Shown here: piece after piece, positions 43,528 through 52,286 of the stretch
How the letters are laid out: every line of letters begins with the position of its first letter
Numbering within the stretch: position 1 is the first letter of the stretch
Origin: Gluconobacter sp. Gdi
GTDB taxonomy: Bacteria > Pseudomonadota > Alphaproteobacteria > Acetobacterales > Acetobacteraceae
Direction of reading: 5' to 3'
Assembly (NCBI RefSeq): GCF_014132155.1
Contig: NZ_BLJQ01000002.1
Location: 500,845 to 564,844 of the forward strand
Length of the DNA: 64,000 nucleotides
Position numbers and translations under genes: made by a program
Notes under the pieces: model-generated
Told to the model about the DNA's origin: nothing
Database searches by the model: none
The model's input: only the letters and a program-made list of their open reading frames with translations

Positions 43528-43554
43528 GAGGGTCGTTCCTGCGGAATAACCCTC
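43528..43554 (+). terminator. Weak hairpin after the S46 gene
   Basis: GAGGGTCGTTCC can pair with GGAATAACCCTC around a 3-base loop with two mismatches. No T-run follows, so termination is uncertain. Confidence 0.3.
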
Positions 43555-43636
43555 GACATCTAATGTAAGATTCCTGACAGTGGGTAGATGCCAGTCTGTC
43601 CGTCTTCCTGTTGTTTTCAGCCTGGAGTGTCCCCTA

Positions 43637-44866
43637 ATGCTGGGTGACACTTTCCGCTCTCTGGGGCGGCGCAATTATCGTGTCTGGGTTTGGGGAGCAC
43701 TGTTCTCCAACATCGGAACATGGATGCAGTTTACCACGCAGGACTGGCTTGTTCTTACTGAACTGACTCATCACGATGCCATGGCCATTGGCATCGTGAT
43801 GGCCCTCCAGCTTGCCCCACCCCTCTTGCTAATGCTCTGGACCGGACTGATTGCAGATCGGGTTGAGAAGCATCGATTCCTGCTCTTTACCCAAGGTGCT
43901 CTGGGTGTTCTGGCCGTTGCACTCGGCCTGCTTGTTGTTACGGGTTCGATTCGTCTCTGGCAGGTGGATCTGTTTGCTTTTCTGAGTGGCTGTGTTGCTG
44001 CGTTTGACAGCCCTGTCCGTCAGACGTTTGTCGGTGAACTGGTGGGAGAGACCGATCTTCCAAATGCAGTGGCCATCAATTCCATGTCCTATAACGCTGG
44101 GCGGATGATTGGGCCTGCGGTTGCAGGGTTCTGTATTGCAGAAATTGGTTCAGGCTGGTCGTTTGTCCTGAATGGGGTTTCGTTTTTCGGTGTCATGGGT
44201 TCGTTGCTGTTTATTCGGCGTGAGGACCTGTTTCGGCATGCCAGAGCCAGAGAAAGCGAGCGTAATGCCCTGACCAGTGGTCTGCGCTATGTCTGGGCGC
44301 GCGAGGATCTTCGGACCATTCTGATTATGCTGTTTATTATCGGAGCGTTTGGTCTCAACTTTCCCATCTTTATTGCGACCATGGCCGTTGGTGTGTTTCA
44401 CGTCGGCGCGCATGGCTATGGAATTCTGAATTCCGCCATGGCCGTGGGCACCATTCTGGGTGGCTTTCTGGCAGCAGGCCGTAAAAAGGCAGATTTTGAC
44501 GTTCTGCTGAATGGTTCATTGATTTTTGGTGTGGGTTGCCTGTTGGGAGCATTGGCTCCGACATACTGGCTTTTTGCCTGCACGTTGCTCATTACCGGCG
44601 TATCGTCTCTGACATTTACAGCCACCAGTAACAGCTTCATGCAGCTCTCGAGCGACCCATCCATGCGAGGGCGCGTGCTGGCCATCCGGTTTGCTGTTTT
44701 TGCAGGATCATCCCCATTTGGTGCCCCTGTTGTGGGGTGGGTTGCCAATTATTTTGGGCCGCGGTGGTCCTTGGGTGTCGGAGCACTGTCAGGGTTTTTG
44801 GCGGCAGTGGTGGCGTTGTTATACATCCTGCGTATGCGGGAGCAGCAGGGTGAGAAGCACTCGTGA
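43637..44866 (+). CDS. MFS transporter (EntS-like, MFS_3)
   Basis: About 409 residues with eleven or twelve membrane helices. The EntS/MFS_3 pattern is visible: FRSLGRRNYRVWVWGALFSNIGTWMQFTTQDWLV, then GLIADRVEKHRFL, and FDSPVRQTFVGELVGETDLPNAVAINS. Such proteins export small metabolites or siderophores with proton exchange. ATG 43637 has GGAG about 10 bases upstream; the longer frame starts in a region without a site. The GTG of the next gene overlaps its stop, so they are co-translated. Substrate unknown. Confidence 0.87.
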   Translation: MLGDTFRSLGRRNYRVWVWGALFSNIGTWMQFTTQDWLVLTELTHHDAMAIGIVMALQLAPPLLLMLWTGLIADRVEKHRFLLFTQGALGVLAVALGLLVVTGSIRLWQVDLFAFLSGCVAAFDSPVRQTFVGELVGETDLPNAVAINSMSYNAGRMIGPAVAGFCIAEIGSGWSFVLNGVSFFGVMGSLLFIRREDLFRHARARESERNALTSGLRYVWAREDLRTILIMLFIIGAFGLNFPIFIATMAVGVFHVGAHGYGILNSAMAVGTILGGFLAAGRKKADFDVLLNGSLIFGVGCLLGALAPTYWLFACTLLITGVSSLTFTATSNSFMQLSSDPSMRGRVLAIRFAVFAGSSPFGAPVVGWVANYFGPRWSLGVGALSGFLAAVVALLYILRMREQQGEKHS

Positions 44867-45444
44867 CTCTTCGCTGGGGAAAGCGGATTGCGGCAGCGGC
44901 GTTGGCTGGCGGTATTGTATGTACGATTTGGTGTGCATGCGTTGCCGTGACGGGTATGCGTGCGTCTGCCAGCCCCGCAGAAATGGGCGTCATTTTCGGC
45001 ACAGCCGTCACGGATGCGGGCGTGCCGAAGCCAGCGTTGCAGGACCGTCTGGAAACCGGATTGTTACTCTGGAAAGAAAAACGCGTTCGGGAACTGATGG
45101 TGAGTGGAGCTGTGGAAACTTCCAATCATCAGGATGAAGCTGAAATCATGGCGCACTGGCTGGAAAATCACGGTGTTCCGGCCGAAGCGATCATTGTTGA
45201 TTCACAGGGAAACAATACCTGGCTGACGGCTGTGCACGTTGCGCAGGAAGCGCCGGAAGGGGCAGTCGTCGTTTCGCAGTGGTTTCATATCATGCGGGCA
45301 GAATGGGCATTGCGGCATGCTGGCGTGAAAGACGTGTCAGGCGCGTATCCAAAAGTCTTTCGGCTGCCTGAACTCTATTATCTGTTCCGGGAGGCCGTGG
45401 CGCTCCCGGTGTACTGGGTGACGAAACCGTCGCCTGCTCAGTAG
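44863..45444 (+). CDS. DUF218/YdcF-SanA family membrane protein
   Basis: A 193-residue protein with an N-terminal membrane anchor (AAAALAGGIVCTIWCACVAV) followed by the DUF218 (YdcF/SanA) domain. MGVIFGTAV with a nearby RLETGLLLWKEKRV, LMVSGAVETSNHQDEAEIMAHWLENHGV, and NNTWLTAVHVAQ are family features. Members such as SanA affect envelope permeability to vancomycin at high temperature. GTG 44863 overlaps the MFS stop. It converges with the epimerase gene, overlapping it by 7 bases. Confidence 0.82.
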   Translation: MTLRWGKRIAAAALAGGIVCTIWCACVAVTGMRASASPAEMGVIFGTAVTDAGVPKPALQDRLETGLLLWKEKRVRELMVSGAVETSNHQDEAEIMAHWLENHGVPAEAIIVDSQGNNTWLTAVHVAQEAPEGAVVVSQWFHIMRAEWALRHAGVKDVSGAYPKVFRLPELYYLFREAVALPVYWVTKPSPAQ

Positions 45445-46697
45445 GGCACACCAATCTGTTCGATCGCTGTTGCGAGTGACGGAGCCAGTGGCATCATCGG
45501 TGCCAGAGTGGATTGGTAGGCGTGGTAAAGGTCGCCTTTACCTTTGTAGATATGCTCTGTTGGCTCGCCTTCCGGGCTCACTTCGTTGAACCAGCTTCCA
45601 AAATCCCGATCAATCAGGGTTGTGTCGATATAATCCCAGATCGTGCGATACCAGTGCTCGTAATGTGGATTTCCTGTGCGCTTATACAGGTTGATTGCCG
45701 CCGTCAGCGCTTCTGCATGAGCCCAGTGGACGCGGGAAGGCACATGGGGTTTGTGATCCCAGTCAATTGTGTAAACCATTCCGGGAAGACCATCGACATT
45801 CCAGCCTGATTTCATGCCGGTCTCGAAGAGCGCCTGTGCGTCATGAAGCATCCAGCCCGGAGCTGTTTCGCCTCTGCGGAGTAGAGCTGCTTCTAGTTTC
45901 ACGGTCAGGTGCGACCATTCAACGAAATGGCCCGGTGTCATGCCGTAGGGGCGTAGATCGTCCGTAGGCTTGTCTTCATGATAATTCCGCAGCAGATCCC
46001 AATTTCGGTTGAAGTGCTCGGGCATTGCGAAGCCCTGCTGTGGGGCCAGTTCATGCACAAACCGTGTGACAATCCGCAGCGCGCGGCGCAACCACTTCAC
46101 ATCACCTGTAACGTCCGCAAGGGCCATGAAGGCTTCTGTGGAATGCATGTTGCTATTGGCGCCACGGTAGTTCTCTTCGTCTGACCAGTCGTCTGCGAAG
46201 CTCTCGCGCATGACGCCTTCGTCTTCAGACCAGAAATGCGTCTCGATCTGATGGATGGCATCCTTGAGAAGTGCGTTGGCACCTTCCACCCCGATCAGAA
46301 CAGCAGAGGACGCGGCAAGTGCGACGAACGCGTGCAGATAGGCCTGCTTGCGCTCATGAGGCTGATCCGCGAAGTGGTTCCAGCCTCCGTGTTGCTGGTC
46401 CCGAAAGGATGTCATGAGCGCATTCACGCCATGTGCGACGAGCGGTGCGCTTCCTGGAATGCCCTGGAGTTCCGCAGTCGCATAAGCGTGAACGCATCGC
46501 GCAGTCAGGGTCGCTTCTGCCTTGGCGCCTTCAGGAAGGTGACCTTCCATATCCAACCCTGCAAACCCCCCGTCGATACAACCTTCCTTGCTAAAATCCA
46601 GCAACCGACGGCCTTGCATTTCGAGCCATGCCCGGTGAGATGGTCGGCGGATCCAGGCGTCTCTACTAAGCAGAATGGGGGAGAGGCGATCGGTCAT
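45438..46697 (-). CDS. AGE-family epimerase/isomerase
   Basis: A 419-residue (alpha/alpha)6-barrel enzyme of the N-acylglucosamine 2-epimerase family. Conserved His-containing blocks include NSNMHSTEAFMAL, PYGMTPGHFVEWSHLTVKLEA and RVHWAHAEALTAAINLY. The family includes mannose isomerases, sulfoquinovose isomerase (YihS), cellobiose 2-epimerase and AGE itself. The GH-x-x-EW-x-x-L block fits the isomerase (YihS/mannose) side, but the specific sugar is not determinable. GGAG lies about 5 bases before the ATG. It is divergent from rpe, with two palindromes in between. Confidence 0.85.
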   Translation of the reverse strand: MTDRLSPILLSRDAWIRRPSHRAWLEMQGRRLLDFSKEGCIDGGFAGLDMEGHLPEGAKAEATLTARCVHAYATAELQGIPGSAPLVAHGVNALMTSFRDQQHGGWNHFADQPHERKQAYLHAFVALAASSAVLIGVEGANALLKDAIHQIETHFWSEDEGVMRESFADDWSDEENYRGANSNMHSTEAFMALADVTGDVKWLRRALRIVTRFVHELAPQQGFAMPEHFNRNWDLLRNYHEDKPTDDLRPYGMTPGHFVEWSHLTVKLEAALLRRGETAPGWMLHDAQALFETGMKSGWNVDGLPGMVYTIDWDHKPHVPSRVHWAHAEALTAAINLYKRTGNPHYEHWYRTIWDYIDTTLIDRDFGSWFNEVSPEGEPTEHIYKGKGDLYHAYQSTLAPMMPLAPSLATAIEQIGVPY

Positions 46698-46707
46698 AAA
46701 AACTCCA

Positions 46708-46737
46708 TACTACGGTGGTAGTAGTCAGACAGTCTGA
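46708..46737. promoter_or_regulatory. Two adjacent palindromes between epimerase and rpe
   Basis: TACTACGGTGGTAGTA (46708-46723) and TCAGACAGTCTGA (46725-46737) lie side by side, 11 bases from the epimerase ATG. Adjacent imperfect-spaced palindromes in a divergent promoter region suggest binding sites for regulators. No regulator gene is adjacent. Confidence 0.45.
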
Positions 46738-46840
46738 TGAGGACGCATCAGCAGCGGTTGGGTTCCTGAGGGTCTCGTCGGCGGTACTCGCTCACGAACG
46801 CGCGGGGATGTGCGGAACTGTCTTGCGTCTGGAGGTTGCT

Positions 46841-47533
46841 TTGCCGATACATAACAACATGACAGAACGATCCCCGATCATTGTCGCCCCCAGCCTGCTG
46901 GCTGCCGACTTCGCCCGTCTTGGAGATGAGATTGCATCCATCTCCCGCGCGCCCTGGTTACATCTGGATGTAATGGACGGTCATTTCGTGCCGAATATCT
47001 CGTTCGGTCCTGGGGTGATCTCGGCCTTGCGAAAGCACACGGATGCGAAGTTCGACGTACACCTGATGATCGATCCGGTTGATCCGTATCTGGAAGCAAC
47101 AGCCAAGGCTGGCGCAGATCACATTACGGTGCACGTGGAAAACGCCCCCCATATTCACCGGACGCTTCAGACCATCCGTGCGCTTGGTTGCCGCCCGGGA
47201 ATTGCGATCTGTCCGGGGACGCCGCCAGAAGCACTGTCAGAGGTGCTTGATTTGGTAGACATCATTCTGGTCATGACAGTGAATCCCGGGTTTGGCGGCC
47301 AGAGCTTCCTGGAAAGCCAGCTGCCAAAAATCCGAACCCTGTCGCGCATGATTGAAGACAGTAGACGCGATATCGTGCTGGCGGTTGATGGCGGCATTGA
47401 CCCGGTCACGGCGCCCAAAGTGGTGGCTGCCGGCGCGCGGATGCTGGTGGCAGGGTCAGCCGTCTTTGGTAAGCCGGACCGTGACTCAGCCATTCATGCA
47501 CTTGAAGGCCCGTTCAAGGAAGACAGCGCCTGA
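46841..47533 (+). CDS. rpe: Ribulose-phosphate 3-epimerase
   Basis: About 230 residues, a TIM-barrel pentose-phosphate enzyme interconverting ribulose 5-phosphate and xylulose 5-phosphate. Landmarks: PSLLAADFARLGDEI, metal site HLDVMDGHFVPNISFGP, FDVHLMI, and the phosphate-binding MTVNPGFGGQSF and VDGGI. Start TTG 46841 is favoured because GGAGG lies 5 bases upstream; ATG 46859 gives 224 residues with no site at proper spacing. It overlaps the following gene as TGATG, so the three plus-strand genes form an operon. Confidence 0.94.
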   Translation: MPIHNNMTERSPIIVAPSLLAADFARLGDEIASISRAPWLHLDVMDGHFVPNISFGPGVISALRKHTDAKFDVHLMIDPVDPYLEATAKAGADHITVHVENAPHIHRTLQTIRALGCRPGIAICPGTPPEALSEVLDLVDIILVMTVNPGFGGQSFLESQLPKIRTLSRMIEDSRRDIVLAVDGGIDPVTAPKVVAAGARMLVAGSAVFGKPDRDSAIHALEGPFKEDSA

Positions 47534-49200
47534 TGCCCATTCGTCGCTGGATTCAGGACGCACGACTTTCACTCGCACGACTGCCCGTTGGTGGCGGAAC
47601 TTCAGAGGGACCGGTTTATATTTATCGTGACCCGTGGAAGGGGGACGCCGAGCAGGGCGCCCGCCTTGTCGCGGGTCGCTTTCGGTTTGAGCGGCAGGAC
47701 TACGATCTGCCACGCGGAAAGTGGGAACGTGGCCCTTGGCCGGAACCAGCAAAACAGTGGCTGCAAAGTTTTGCATGGCTGCGGGATCTCCGCGCATTAG
47801 GCAGTGACGATGCCCGCATGACGGCCCGCGCGCTTGTCGCGGACTGGGTATCGCATCCCCCAACGGATCCGCTGGTCAAGGATGCCTGCGTAACAGGTGC
47901 GCGCCTTTCATCCTGGCTGGCAAACCACGAGTTCTGCCTGGCTTCGGCGGATCGTAAACTTCAGCAAAAAATCATGGACCGGATGTTGGTAGAGGGGCGG
48001 ACCATTGCCGCTCTTTTGCCACTTGAACCGCAAGGCTGGCGTGGGCTGACAGCCTTGCGTGGCCTGCTTGCAGCTGCTCTGGCTATGCCGGATCACAACG
48101 GGTTTATGACGCGCTTCCTGCGTTACCTTCCAGCGGAAATTGAACGTCTGATTCTTTCCGATGGGACGGTTGCTGAGCGGTCTCCGGAAGCACAATATCA
48201 GACAGCGCGTGAGCTGGCAGAAATGTCCGTCATGTTCCGCACAGCGCATTCGAGCGTGCCGCCCTTTATTGATGTGGCCCTGGACAGAGTCTGCCCGGTG
48301 TTGCGTGCCATGCGTCATGGTGATGGTGGTCTGGCTGTTTTTAATGGTTCCAACGAGCGTTACAGCGCGATGGTGGAAGATGTTCTGGCGCAGGGATCAA
48401 GGCAGAAGCTGATTGCGCCCGCCATGCATCAGGGGAAATTTACCCGGCTGGCTCTCGGAAAGTCTCTGCTGATTGTGGATAGCGGTGCGCCTCCACCGAC
48501 CAGTTATGATCAGGCAGCGCATGCTGGCACGTTGTCTTTCGAGTTTTCAAACCAGCGGCATCGTCTTTTCGTTAATTGCGGCAGTGCGCAGGTGGGGGCA
48601 TGGGCGCAGGCGCTGAGAGCCAGTGCAGCGCATACGGTTCTGGTCGCGGATGGTCTGTCGTCCTCAGACTTCGGGCCTGACGGACATGTCACGCGGCGTC
48701 CGGCGCATGTCACATGCGAGCATCAAAGCAGTGGGGAAGCCCATTGGCTGGATCTGTCTCATGACGGGTATCATCCGCCGCTTGGAATGAAGTGGACGCG
48801 ACGTCTTTACCTTGGGGCGGACGGAGAAGACCTGCGCGGGCAGGAAGTTCTTGAAGGTGAGCGCGAGACGCCGTTCGCGCTGCGGTTCCATATTCACCCG
48901 GACGTGCATGTCACACGAGACGACGAAGATATCATTCTTCAGGTGGGTGGCATGATCTGGCGCTTCCGTCAGAAGGGCGGCATGTTGCTGCTCGAAGATG
49001 ACGTCTATCTGGCGCGCGGTCGGCGTGAAAAGACCAAGCAGATCGTTATTGCTTCTCTCAGGCGCGTTGTTCCTGCGGCGGAAGAGATAGCCGAGAATGG
49101 TGGAGAAGCGCAGGAAAGTGCCAAACCTGCGGCACCCTCAAAACCACTTCAGGTTGTCTCCCAGACTGTCACCTGGCTTCTGGAACGTATCCCGGAATAA
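47533..49200 (+). CDS. Heparinase II/III-like protein
   Basis: A 555-residue protein. The N-terminal part is an alpha-toroid (residues about 80-260, with YQTARELAEMSV-type helices) and the C-terminal part is a beta-sandwich Hepar_II_III domain (about 310-500) with HRLFVNCGSAQVGAWA, HTVLVADG and HDGYHPPLGMKWTRRLYL. Family members are polysaccharide lyases or lyase-like proteins. An arrangement of rpe followed by this family is frequent in alphaproteobacteria. No signal peptide is seen, so it may be cytosolic. Substrate not known. Confidence 0.85.
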   Translation: MPIRRWIQDARLSLARLPVGGGTSEGPVYIYRDPWKGDAEQGARLVAGRFRFERQDYDLPRGKWERGPWPEPAKQWLQSFAWLRDLRALGSDDARMTARALVADWVSHPPTDPLVKDACVTGARLSSWLANHEFCLASADRKLQQKIMDRMLVEGRTIAALLPLEPQGWRGLTALRGLLAAALAMPDHNGFMTRFLRYLPAEIERLILSDGTVAERSPEAQYQTARELAEMSVMFRTAHSSVPPFIDVALDRVCPVLRAMRHGDGGLAVFNGSNERYSAMVEDVLAQGSRQKLIAPAMHQGKFTRLALGKSLLIVDSGAPPPTSYDQAAHAGTLSFEFSNQRHRLFVNCGSAQVGAWAQALRASAAHTVLVADGLSSSDFGPDGHVTRRPAHVTCEHQSSGEAHWLDLSHDGYHPPLGMKWTRRLYLGADGEDLRGQEVLEGERETPFALRFHIHPDVHVTRDDEDIILQVGGMIWRFRQKGGMLLLEDDVYLARGRREKTKQIVIASLRRVVPAAEEIAENGGEAQESAKPAAPSKPLQVVSQTVTWLLERIPE

Positions 49201-49210
49201 AGGTGCTGTT

Positions 49211-50329
49211 GTGAAAATCCTTGAAATCACAAACGTTGATTTCTCTCTGCGCCAGTTCCTGTTTCCCTTAATGAAGGCGCTTCGTGCCGCCGGGCATGAG
49301 GTTCAGGGAGCCTGTGCGGAAGGCCCCCATCTGGCGCCAGTACGTGCAGGTGGGTTTGTCGTTCATGCAGTGCCGATGGCGCGCTCATTGTCACCGGTTG
49401 CGCAGCTTCGCGCGTTTGTCGCGCTCATCCGGCTTATTCGTCGGGAGAAGCCTGACGTCGTGCATGGACATATGCCCATCAGTGGCATTCTGGCGCGGTT
49501 TGCTGCGCGTCTTTGTGGTGTCAGGATCATTGCCTACACCTGTCATGGTTTCCTGTTCAATCAACCTGGACCTTTGGCCCGCCGGGTGCTCTCCGTTGTT
49601 CTGGAATGGGCCGCAGGTCGGATTACGGATCTGTACATGACCGTCTCGGTTGAAGAGGCACGGGATGCGCGACGCCTGCACCTGAATGCGCATCCCGTTG
49701 CTATTGGTAATGGACGTGACCCCAAGCGCTATCATGCTAATCCCTTGGTACGGGCCCGTATCCGTAGGGAGTTGGGTGTTCCGGAAGATCGCCCCGTGGT
49801 CATCGTGGTGTCGCGACTTGTGCGCCACAAAGGCCATCCGGAGCTTCTCCGAGCCATGGAAGATGTGCCAGGAGCTGAACTCTGGGTTGTGGGGGAGCGG
49901 CTGCCATCTGATCATGGCGATGCCCTCGGGCCCGCGTTTGACAGAGCCAGACAGCTTTTAGGCCCGCGGTTGCGGATGCTGGGTTATCGGGAAGATGTGC
50001 CGGATCTTCTTGCCGCCGCAGACGTGTTTGCGCTTCCAAGCCACTTTGAAGGGCTTCCCATGTCCGTCATTGAAGCGATGCTGACGGAATTGCCTGTAGT
50101 GGCGACTGATGTTCGCGGTCCACGAGAACAGGTCGTCGATGGACAGACCGGCTTTCTGGTGCCTCCCGGCCTCTCTGCGCCATTGGCCCGCGCGCTGAGA
50201 ACAGTGACACAGGATCTACCTCTGGCGCGTGCTATGGGAGAGCGGGGACGTCAGCGCGCAGTTGCGTCCTATAGCGAAAAAAGGCTCATGGACCTCGTGG
50301 TGCGTCTGATCGAGGCTGAAGCGCGATAG
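49211..50329 (+). CDS. Glycosyltransferase family 4 protein
   Basis: About 372 residues, GT-B fold. The N-terminal half is VKILEITNVDFSLRQFLFP with GHMPISGILARFAARL and ACPVRIIAYTCHG-like strand; the C-terminal half has VVIVVSRLVRHKGHPELLRAM, LGYREDVPDLLAAADVFALPSHFEGLPMSVIEAMLTELPVVATDVRGPREQ. It transfers sugar from an NDP-donor to a lipid or glycan acceptor. GTG 49211 with AAAGG at about 7 bases; the frame upstream overlaps the heparinase-like gene and is rejected. Last gene of the rpe operon. Acceptor unknown. Confidence 0.88.
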   Translation: MKILEITNVDFSLRQFLFPLMKALRAAGHEVQGACAEGPHLAPVRAGGFVVHAVPMARSLSPVAQLRAFVALIRLIRREKPDVVHGHMPISGILARFAARLCGVRIIAYTCHGFLFNQPGPLARRVLSVVLEWAAGRITDLYMTVSVEEARDARRLHLNAHPVAIGNGRDPKRYHANPLVRARIRRELGVPEDRPVVIVVSRLVRHKGHPELLRAMEDVPGAELWVVGERLPSDHGDALGPAFDRARQLLGPRLRMLGYREDVPDLLAAADVFALPSHFEGLPMSVIEAMLTELPVVATDVRGPREQVVDGQTGFLVPPGLSAPLARALRTVTQDLPLARAMGERGRQRAVASYSEKRLMDLVVRLIEAEAR

Positions 50330-50434
50330 ACGCTTTTCTCGAAATTCTCTGGTATTTCCTGGTTATTCCGAAATTTTGATTTTCGCCTTTCAGGAAAACA
50401 ACGAGAATAGGCACGTTCTATTTGGAGAGGGACG

Positions 50435-51661
50435 ATGTCTGACGAAACGAGTGTTCAGACTGACGGGAATAGCCGGTCAGGTGTTCTTCTGGCGCGCCGC
50501 ACGGTTCTTTCGGGGGCGGCGGGGCTGGTCTGTCTTGGTGCTGCCAAAGCCAAAGCGGCTCAGCCTCAGGGGGCTGTAGAGCCGCCGAGTGTTATCAGCC
50601 AGCCACCTAGAGCGTGGGGCGAGAAAGCAGGTCCCAGTTATCTGCCTGACCCTGACGTGATTGCGATTGATCCCTCGTTTCGTGATTTGACGTATTTCGC
50701 GGCTCCCATTCGTCGCGTGTGGGATCAGGGCGGCTGGCTGGAAGGTCCTGCATGGAGCAGTGAAGGGCGCTTTCTGGTTCTCAGTGATGTTATTCGCTCC
50801 CGTGCGTTACGCTATATTTGGGAAACTGGAGAAATCACGGATTTCCGCCCCGATGGCTATGCAGCCAATGGGAACTGCTTTGATTTCGATGGCCGGCTTG
50901 TTGTCTGTGAAGATTTTTTCCGGCGCGTCGTGCGGTGGGAGCATGACGGAAGCGTTAAGGTTCTCGCTGATAGGTTTGAAAGCAAGGGCCTGAATTCCCC
51001 CAACGATGTTGTGCCTCACCCCGACGGGAGCTTGTGGTTCACGGACCCCGGTTACGGCACGAACATTACGGAAGGTCATGCGGATGAACCCGGTGGGCCC
51101 ACCAATCCGGACGGAAAAATTCGCTGGAATATTGGCCGTGAACTGACGGGTGAAATTGGGGGGACCAAACGACAGAGTGACCATGTCTTTCGCATTGCCC
51201 CGGATGGAACGCTTCAGGCCGTTTTGCAGGAAAAGGATCTACTTGATCCGAATGGCTTGTGTTTTTCTCCCGACTACAAAAAGCTTTACGTCGTTTCGAC
51301 GCCTAAAGGGCCGGGGCAGAAAGCGGGTGGCGATCAGGCCATCCATGTCTATGACGTGAATGGCAGTAGCCTTACCAACGGGCGCATTTTTGCGGACATG
51401 AAGCTGAATGGCGCGCAGATGAACCCGGATGGCATTCGTGTGGATGTATTCGGGAACTTGTGGTGTGGCGCGTCGGGTCCGCTCGGCTTATGCGGGGTGT
51501 TTGTTTTTAATCCGGTGGGCAAGCTCATTGGTCGGCTTCGCTTGCCGCAGGGGTGCTCAAACCTGACGTTCGGTGGCCCGAAACGCGACCATCTGTTCAT
51601 GTGCGCAGCCGGGTCACTGTTTGTGCTTCAGGTTGGCGTGCAGGGATTTGCGCCGTCCTGA
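50435..51661 (+). CDS. Gluconolactonase (SMP-30 family), Tat-exported
   Basis: A 408-residue protein. The N-terminus carries a Tat signal (ARRTVLSGAAGLVCLGAAKAKA), so it is exported folded to the periplasm. The SMP-30/gluconolactonase beta-propeller has metal ligands in WLEGPAWSSEGRF, SPNDVVPHPDGSLWFTDPGYG and MNPDGIRVDVFGNLWCG. It hydrolyses glucono-1,5-lactone to gluconate, following periplasmic glucose dehydrogenase. This supports the acetic acid bacterium call. GGAGAGGG lies just before the ATG. It converges with the regulator gene ending at 51681. Confidence 0.9.
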   Translation: MSDETSVQTDGNSRSGVLLARRTVLSGAAGLVCLGAAKAKAAQPQGAVEPPSVISQPPRAWGEKAGPSYLPDPDVIAIDPSFRDLTYFAAPIRRVWDQGGWLEGPAWSSEGRFLVLSDVIRSRALRYIWETGEITDFRPDGYAANGNCFDFDGRLVVCEDFFRRVVRWEHDGSVKVLADRFESKGLNSPNDVVPHPDGSLWFTDPGYGTNITEGHADEPGGPTNPDGKIRWNIGRELTGEIGGTKRQSDHVFRIAPDGTLQAVLQEKDLLDPNGLCFSPDYKKLYVVSTPKGPGQKAGGDQAIHVYDVNGSSLTNGRIFADMKLNGAQMNPDGIRVDVFGNLWCGASGPLGLCGVFVFNPVGKLIGRLRLPQGCSNLTFGGPKRDHLFMCAAGSLFVLQVGVQGFAPS

Positions 51662-51680
51662 ACCGTCGTTGCGGCTGGGG

Positions 51681-52286
51681 TTAGAGCCAGCCGTTCTGCC
51701 GGGCGACGCGCCCGGCTTCAATCCGGTTACGGGCATCGAGTTTCTGAACAATTTCCGAGAAGTAGTTACGGACTGTCCCGGCGGACAGGGAGAGCTCTTC
51801 AGCAATCTCCTTGTTCGTTCGCCCGGCTTCAGCCAGACGGAGCATGGATCGTTCACGGTCTGACAACGGGTCGGGCAGAGCATCCCAGACAGACTCTGCC
51901 AGATCTGACGCAATGGCGCGGCCACCAGCAGCGACTTTCCGAATAGCATCGGCGAGTTGCGTAATCGGGGCATCCTTGAGCATGTATCCACGCACGCCTG
52001 CCTGAAGAGCACGGCGCAGATATCCAGCGCGGCCAAAGGTCGTCACGATCATGACACGGCTTGGAAGGCCCTGTTCCCGGATTTTTTCTGCCAGTTCAAT
52101 GCCTGTCATGTTCGGCATTTCGATGTCCGTGATGATGACATCCGGGCGCAGGTCGGCCGCGAGCTGGAGCGCCCGTTGTCCATCTGGTGCGCGCCCCACG
52201 ATCTGAATGTCTTCTTCAAGGCCAAGAAGCGCTTCAAAAGCATCCAGAAGCATGGCTTGGTCTTCGGCCAGAATAAGGCGGATCAT
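51681..52286 (-). CDS. LuxR/NarL-family response regulator (DesR-like)
   Basis: A 201-residue regulator. The receiver has acidic residues LILAEDQAM, phosphoacceptor Asp in VIITDIEMPNMTG, and Lys in GYMLKDAP. The C-terminal LuxR helix-turn-helix is LSDRERSMLRLAEAGRTNKEIAEELSLSAGTVRNYFSEIVQKL. The ATG overlaps the kinase stop (ATGA), so the pair is co-translated. Target genes are unknown; neighbouring membrane genes are candidates. Confidence 0.9.
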   Translation of the reverse strand: MIRLILAEDQAMLLDAFEALLGLEEDIQIVGRAPDGQRALQLAADLRPDVIITDIEMPNMTGIELAEKIREQGLPSRVMIVTTFGRAGYLRRALQAGVRGYMLKDAPITQLADAIRKVAAGGRAIASDLAESVWDALPDPLSDRERSMLRLAEAGRTNKEIAEELSLSAGTVRNYFSEIVQKLDARNRIEAGRVARQNGWL

